Shown: positions 5,355 through 8,839 of the stretch, in pieces
Layout: the number at the start of each line of letters is the position of its first letter
How positions within the stretch are numbered: position 1 is the first letter of the stretch
Assembly (NCBI GenBank): GCA_035647175.1
Contig: DASRNX010000248.1
Location: 1 to 8,839 of the forward strand
Length of the DNA: 8,839 bases
Reading direction: 5' to 3'
Source: UBA3941 sp035647175
GTDB taxonomy: Bacteria; Bacillota; Clostridia; Caldicoprobacterales; UBA3941
Position numbers and translations under genes: made by a program
The notes under the pieces: generated by a model
Seen by the model: the letters and a program-made list of their open reading frames with translations, nothing else
Told to the model about the DNA's origin: nothing
Database searches by the model: none

Positions 5355-7610
5355 TCATTCACCCCTTAATAAAATTCTTAGCCCGCTGAAAAACCTGCCG
5401 TTAGCCATGGCTAATAGCCCCTTAAATAGGCCGGCTTTCATACCGCCGGAGATCTGCATACTCCGGAGCGGGCTGCCGGCACTGGACTCCATAAGCATCC
5501 GAAACTCTGGTGTACCTGGCTTGGCACCCTTTGAAATGGTCTTTTTTACACCCCAATACATCATTCTCATAACTAGGGAATGCTCTTTCATATCCATAAC
5601 CGTATCGTTCATAGTAAACTTGCCCTTTTTCGGGGTATAAGGGACGTACCTATGTCCAATCACTTTCTCCCATTCTTTGAGAGAAGGTGCCCCATCCGGC
5701 TTTTCATACCAAGAACCCGATTGCCAGTCCGAAATTTTTACCGTTTGACCAGATTTTTCGATGGATCCGGCTACCATCAGTTTATCGGGATTGCCACCTA
5801 CAAGGATAGTGTAGCTCCCTGGAGCCACCTTCCAGCCATTATCCCAGATAGCAAAGGAACGTTTATCTAAGTGAAATATTACCTCCCTGCGTTCCCCAGG
5901 TTGCAGATCAATCTTGGTGAAACCCTTAAGTTCACGAATTGGTCGGTGTATTCCATCCTGAGGCGGGGAAATATAGAGCTGCACCACTTCAGCCCCCCAA
6001 CGGCTACCGGTATTTCTTACAATAACTCGAACTGTATCACCATCAATCTCTGGATTTGAGTAGGCAAATTCCGTATAGCTTAACCCAAAACCGAATTTCC
6101 AGCGCACGGGCACATTGGCCTTATCATAGTATCTATAGCCCACATATATTCCCTCACGATATTGCCCGTCCCGCTCGGGATAATAGGTTGAAGAGGGACA
6201 ATCTTCATGTTTTATGGGCCAGGTTTCGGCGAGCTTACCGGATGGATTGACATCACCATAGAGCAGGCTTTTTAAAGCTTCGCCCCCTGCTTGGCCTGGC
6301 AGCCCCATATACAAGATCCCCTTTACCTTATCCGCCCAGGGTGTCTCCACAGGTGAACCGCAAAAGAGCACAACTATGGTATCAGGGTTCTTATCTGCCG
6401 TCTCTTGGATAAGCTCCAATTCTTCTTGCGGCATCATCATATTGTCACGGTCAAATCCTTCACTCTCATACTCCGACGGCAATCCCGTTAACACTATGGC
6501 TATATCAGCCTCTTCGACATCCACAGTATTTTCAAAGACTTGATTGGGATTAATCAACCTGGTTGGGTTAATATGACTTGAACCTGAACCCTGAAACCGC
6601 ATATTCTCTACCATACTTCCCACAATTGCTATCTTTTCTTCTTTTCTTAAGGGTAAAATATTATCCTGGTTTTTAAGAAGCACTGCACTTTGTCCGGCAG
6701 CTATACAAGCTAGCTTGTGATTGGCATCGTAATCGCAGCCATCCTTATCCTTTAATGCCGCCTGGGCCTCCATAACCATATTTTTTACCCGCTCTGCGCT
6801 TTGGTGGATATAGGTTTTATCTAATTCGCCCCCGGTTACAGCGTCTAAAACCTCCCCTTCCATATAATTACTTCCCCCCGGCATATTCAAATCACAACCT
6901 GCCTTAAAGGCTTGGATTCTGTTGTGCATGGCTCCCCAGTCTGTCATAACTAGACCCCTAAAGCCCCATTCCTCCCGCAAGATTTGGGTAAGTAACTCTT
7001 CACTGTCACTACAATAGATACCATTTATCTTATTATAGGCGCACATTATGGTTTTTGGGTTGCCCTCCTTTACATCAATTTCAAAGGGGGCTAGGTAGAT
7101 CTCTCGCAGCGTTCTCTCATCAAGGATAGAATTTGAATTAAATCGTTTAAACTCCTGATTATTACAGGCAAAGTGCTTAAGAGAAGTCCCTATACCCTTT
7201 GCCTGAGCATTTTTTATAAAGCCGGCTGCTAGCTTTCCGGTAAGGTAGGGATCTTCGGAGAAGTATTCAAAATTTCTACCACATAGGGGATTGCGTTTTA
7301 TATTAGCACCAGGACCCAGAAATACACCCACACCCTGATCTGCCGCTTCCTTTGCAATGGCAGAACCAATTTCCCCCACTAAATCTACATCCCAACTACA
7401 TGCGGTTGATACTGCCGCAGGAAAACATGTAGCAGGCCGGGATTTGTTCACGCCCAGATGATCACTATGATCTTCCTGCCTGCGGAGCCCGTGAGGGCCG
7501 TCACACATAACCATAGATGGGATACCGTATTGCGGAAATCCCTTGGTTTCCCAAAAATTCTTTCCTTCACACAAGGCAACTTTATCCCTTAGCTTCATTT
7601 TATCTATCAT
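5355..7610 (-). CDS. GH3 beta-glycosidase (beta-glucosidase type), intracellular
   Basis: This 751-residue retaining glycosidase probably removes beta-linked glucose from glycosides. The N-terminal barrel (about 1-285) has CDGPHGLR, GPGANIKRNPLCGRNFEYFSED, KHFACNNQE (K145/H146) and GLVMTDWGA with the nucleophile D224. The second domain (about 300-460) carries YESEGFDRDNM, with E384 the likely acid/base, and the glycine-rich GLPGQAGGEA. An Fn3-like domain follows (about 525-612, GAEVVQLYIS). A hydrophobic basic tail (about 670-751) ends NGRFFSGLRILLRGE; I recall similar tails in clostridial homologues. No signal peptide and no PA14 insert. ATG 7610 has AAGGGGGAAGGT directly upstream. It is followed by GH78 after 3 bases and preceded 63 bases upstream by the transporter remnant. 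Exact sugar specificity (glucose, xylose or other) cannot be read from sequence. Confidence 0.94.
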   Translation of the reverse strand: MIDKMKLRDKVALCEGKNFWETKGFPQYGIPSMVMCDGPHGLRRQEDHSDHLGVNKSRPATCFPAAVSTACSWDVDLVGEIGSAIAKEAADQGVGVFLGPGANIKRNPLCGRNFEYFSEDPYLTGKLAAGFIKNAQAKGIGTSLKHFACNNQEFKRFNSNSILDERTLREIYLAPFEIDVKEGNPKTIMCAYNKINGIYCSDSEELLTQILREEWGFRGLVMTDWGAMHNRIQAFKAGCDLNMPGGSNYMEGEVLDAVTGGELDKTYIHQSAERVKNMVMEAQAALKDKDGCDYDANHKLACIAAGQSAVLLKNQDNILPLRKEEKIAIVGSMVENMRFQGSGSSHINPTRLINPNQVFENTVDVEEADIAIVLTGLPSEYESEGFDRDNMMMPQEELELIQETADKNPDTIVVLFCGSPVETPWADKVKGILYMGLPGQAGGEALKSLLYGDVNPSGKLAETWPIKHEDCPSSTYYPERDGQYREGIYVGYRYYDKANVPVRWKFGFGLSYTEFAYSNPEIDGDTVRVIVRNTGSRWGAEVVQLYISPPQDGIHRPIRELKGFTKIDLQPGERREVIFHLDKRSFAIWDNGWKVAPGSYTILVGGNPDKLMVAGSIEKSGQTVKISDWQSGSWYEKPDGAPSLKEWEKVIGHRYVPYTPKKGKFTMNDTVMDMKEHSLVMRMMYWGVKKTISKGAKPGTPEFRMLMESSAGSPLRSMQISGGMKAGLFKGLLAMANGRFFSGLRILLRGE

Positions 7611-7673
7611 ACCTTCCCCCTTAGTTATTTTGCTAAAATACAGAACCGTTTTCCCGAATTGATACTTAAACTC

Positions 7674-8261
7674 CTACACATCCTTTTCCAGCCTCGCCTT
7701 AATATCTTTCTGTTCCTTATCAATCACCTTTTCAACCGATAGAAACGCTAAAAGGGCAACCAGTATAATCGCTGTTATAACCTCCATCCCCAGAAAACTA
7801 AAAGTAATAACGCCCTGGGTGGCAGGATTCTGGGCTGTAGCTACGGTTTTACCTTCTATCAATACTGGGGCTATATATCCGGTTCTAGCCAGCAACATGT
7901 TGAACAGACCGCTAGAAAGGCCATAACAAACGGTAACAATAATGGTATTGACAGAGGCTGACAATCCGTCAACTCGAAAGCCCGCCTTCCATTCCATATG
8001 GTCTAATACATCGGCAAAGAGCGCCAAAAACACATAGGCGCTGGGTAAGCCCCCAATATTTTTGATAAACTGCCCGATAAGTACTATTGTCATGTTACGT
8101 GGGTCTAGCAAACATATAAGGCCACCTATTGCGTAGAGTACAAAACCTGCCATGGTCACATTCCTTTTACCAAATCTTTTGGCCAGGGGCCACACGGCGA
8201 ATATCCCAATCCCCATGGGAATTCCCCCAATAACCGATATCATGGTCTGAGTGATACCATA
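7674..8261 (-). pseudogene. C-terminal remnant of a GPH-family (MelB/XynP-like) sugar:cation symporter
   Basis: About 195 in-frame codons remain, from YGITQTMISVIGGIPMGIGI at the break to EKDV and a stop. Five hydrophobic segments are visible, and the family motif ADVLDHMEWKAGFRVDG between the third and fourth is intact. Complete GPH symporters have about 450-480 residues and 12 membrane segments, so the first half and more is gone. In-frame homology runs upstream of the only plausible start (ATG 8243) to a TAA at 8262-8264, exactly where the short repeat shared with 2094-2114 begins, so the break is a rearrangement rather than a late start. The ancestral protein most likely imported the glycosides cut by the GH3 and GH78 enzymes downstream. 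The remnant cannot form a complete transporter; the 3' part keeps a clean frame, so the loss may be recent. Confidence 0.85.
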
Positions 8262-8269
8262 TTATACCA
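8261..8269 (-). promoter_or_regulatory. Extended -10 promoter candidate at the transporter breakpoint
   Basis: The minus strand reads TGGTATAAT, the same extended -10 as before the PIN gene; the hexamer is 8261-8266. There is no good -35 at 17 bases. It lies exactly at the junction of the repeat and the transporter remnant and points at the GH3/GH78 genes, with no terminator seen in between. It could therefore be what now transcribes the glycosidases; this is inference. Confidence 0.4.
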
Positions 8270-8284
8270 TAATCACAGCTCTTT
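8265..8284 (-). repeat. Short breakpoint repeat, copy 2
   Basis: The minus strand has AGCTGTGATTATGGTA at 8265-8280, identical to 2094-2109 and in the same orientation, with flanking similarity (CAAAGAG upstream, TAAT downstream). Immediately after it the symporter gene begins in mid-sequence. Confidence 0.6.
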
Positions 8285-8456
8285 GATTGGAATGTTGTGT
8301 ATAAAATTCTAACTATATGGGATATTCAACCCCATAATTGTCAGTAGCATTCCCGATTCATGAGAGATATTACATTGGCTGCTAAATTTAAGCGTATAAT
8401 GTGTATGCATGAGGAATTATGATCCCCTACAAAAGATTGATAGATCCCACTCTCTG

Positions 8457-8654
8457 CTAGTTTATTTCATAAACATGGCACCAATGGCAGGTGGAATAGC
8501 CGATGGATAAGAAGATGGGTTTGTCTTCTGATTTGGCTTTATCGAAGGCTTCATCGGACCAGGGGTACCAGTCTACGGGGTTATTTGCGTGTTGTAGAAG
8601 ATAAGGGCTTTTTTCGTTTATCAATCTATTGGATACTTTATTTGAATTGCTCAT
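8457..8654 (-). pseudogene. N-terminal fragment of a YyaL/DUF255 thioredoxin-like protein (copy B)
   Basis: The frame reads SNSNKVSNRLINEKSPYLLQ, HANNPVDWYPWSDEAFDKAK, KPIFLSIGYSTCHWCHVYEIN and stops. It is about 82% identical in protein to copy A and, like it, ends the DUF255 homology directly after CHWCHV, about a tenth of the way into the normal protein. After CHV both copies share the codons ATA AAC, so the cut predates the duplication. ATG 8654 is preferred over ATG 8672 because GGAGG sits 9-10 bases before it. Roughly 34 base changes with about 12-13 residue changes over 71 codons is not clear evidence of selection on the protein. Either this is a passenger of the repeat, or a very small thioredoxin-motif peptide is made. 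Confidence 0.85.
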
Positions 8655-8686
8655 ATTTTTAGGTTCCTCCATGATATATTGGTAAT

Positions 8687-8720
8687 ATTATACCCTGGAG
8701 AAGTTCCATTCTATCCGAAT
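8687..8720 (-). promoter_or_regulatory. Promoter-like element of DUF255 copy B
   Basis: On the minus strand: ATTCGGATAG (8711-8720), 18 bases, TATAATATTA with the -10 hexamer at 8687-8692. GGGTAT overlapping the -10 also resembles a general-stress sigma-B -10, but no good GTTTAA partner is present. It sits just downstream of a terminator, as expected for an independent transcription unit. Confidence 0.5.
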
Positions 8721-8746
8721 GTTTTCGTGACGTGATATTAGATAAT

Positions 8747-8779
8747 AAAAAGGCCGTAAACCCCATAAGGTATTAGGCC
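8747..8779 (-). terminator. Rho-independent terminator of an upstream gene outside the window
   Basis: The minus strand has GGCC at the hairpin base, an inner TAA...CC pairing with GG...TTTA, then GGCC followed by TTTTTATT. The stem is imperfect (one bulge and an internal loop) but GC-closed with a T-run. It would end transcription coming from beyond 8839. The equivalent spot in the promoter-only copy (about 1352-1385) has lost the GGCC arms and the T-run. Confidence 0.5.
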
Positions 8780-8839
8780 TCCATCTATAATCTGCTTCCC
8801 CTATTCCTAATAATCCCCTTCATTCGCATACTATAAATG

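Larger units (their letters stand above)
8372..8839 (-). repeat. Dispersed module, copy B (runs off the right edge)
   Basis: Direct-orientation counterpart of copy A (808-1165) plus the upstream block of the promoter-only copy (1286-1462). It contains, in transcription order, a terminator, the ATTCGGATAG box with TATAATATTA, the truncated DUF255 frame and the 3' tail. Similarity to 1286-1462 continues to the last bases of the window (CTATAAATG against TATAAATAG), so the upstream limit is unknown. This copy lacks the tandem duplication seen near copy A and is probably closer to the ancestral layout. Confidence 0.65.

Noticed and set aside
7641..7654. Candidate catabolite-repression (cre) site in the transporter-GH3 gap, core GAAAACGGTT on the minus strand
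   Set aside because: The core fits but one end does not match the TGWAANCGNTNWCA consensus (about 10 of 14), and the position inside the transcript is not compelling.
1..8839. CRISPR array, tRNA, rRNA or complete insertion sequence
   Set aside because: No regularly spaced repeats, no cloverleaf or CCA-type ends noticed, and no transposase frame. The repeats seen are dispersed modules and one palindrome.

Overview
The window looks like an accessory stretch of a low-to-moderate-GC Bacillota genome, most likely a plant-biomass-degrading clostridium. I base this on strong AGGAGG-type ribosome binding sites, TATAAT promoters, AT-rich flanks, and the families present (GH78, GH3, GPH-type sugar transporter, a YyaL/DUF255 protein). 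No species-level call is possible from this sequence. Every gene I can support lies on the minus strand, so transcription runs from high to low coordinates.

Right to left (the direction of transcription): 8370-8839 carries a terminator, a promoter and an N-terminal fragment of a YyaL/DUF255 thioredoxin-like gene. Next, 7674-8261 is the C-terminal part of a GPH-family sugar:cation symporter that has lost its front half. It is followed by two intact, tightly coupled glycosidase genes: a GH3 beta-glycosidase (5355-7610) and a GH78 alpha-L-rhamnosidase (2817-5351). Neither has a signal peptide. Together they would strip rhamnose and glucose from imported small rhamnosides such as flavonoid or saponin glycosides, inside the cell. 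The transporter remnant marks where the uptake gene of this locus used to be.

The left third (about 660-2816) is a gene graveyard with one intact-looking unknown gene (2120-2518). It holds a 3' fragment of an unknown gene joined to a 3' fragment of a Fic/Doc gene, a MITE/REP-like palindrome (1464-1537), and a second copy of the truncated DUF255 module (about 808-1165) with an extra promoter-only copy beside it (1286-1462). At the far left is a PIN-domain toxin-like gene overlapping a small partner gene that runs off the window, with its own extended -10 promoter.

The most notable non-gene signal is repetition. The same ~450 bp module (promoter plus DUF255 gene cut at the same codon) flanks the glycosidase/relic segment in direct orientation. 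In addition, a ~20 bp sequence recurs exactly where two different genes lose their 5' ends (2094 and 8265). Both suggest the segment was assembled and eroded by repeat-mediated rearrangement. I found no CRISPR array, tRNA, rRNA, complete insertion sequence or complete new defence system.
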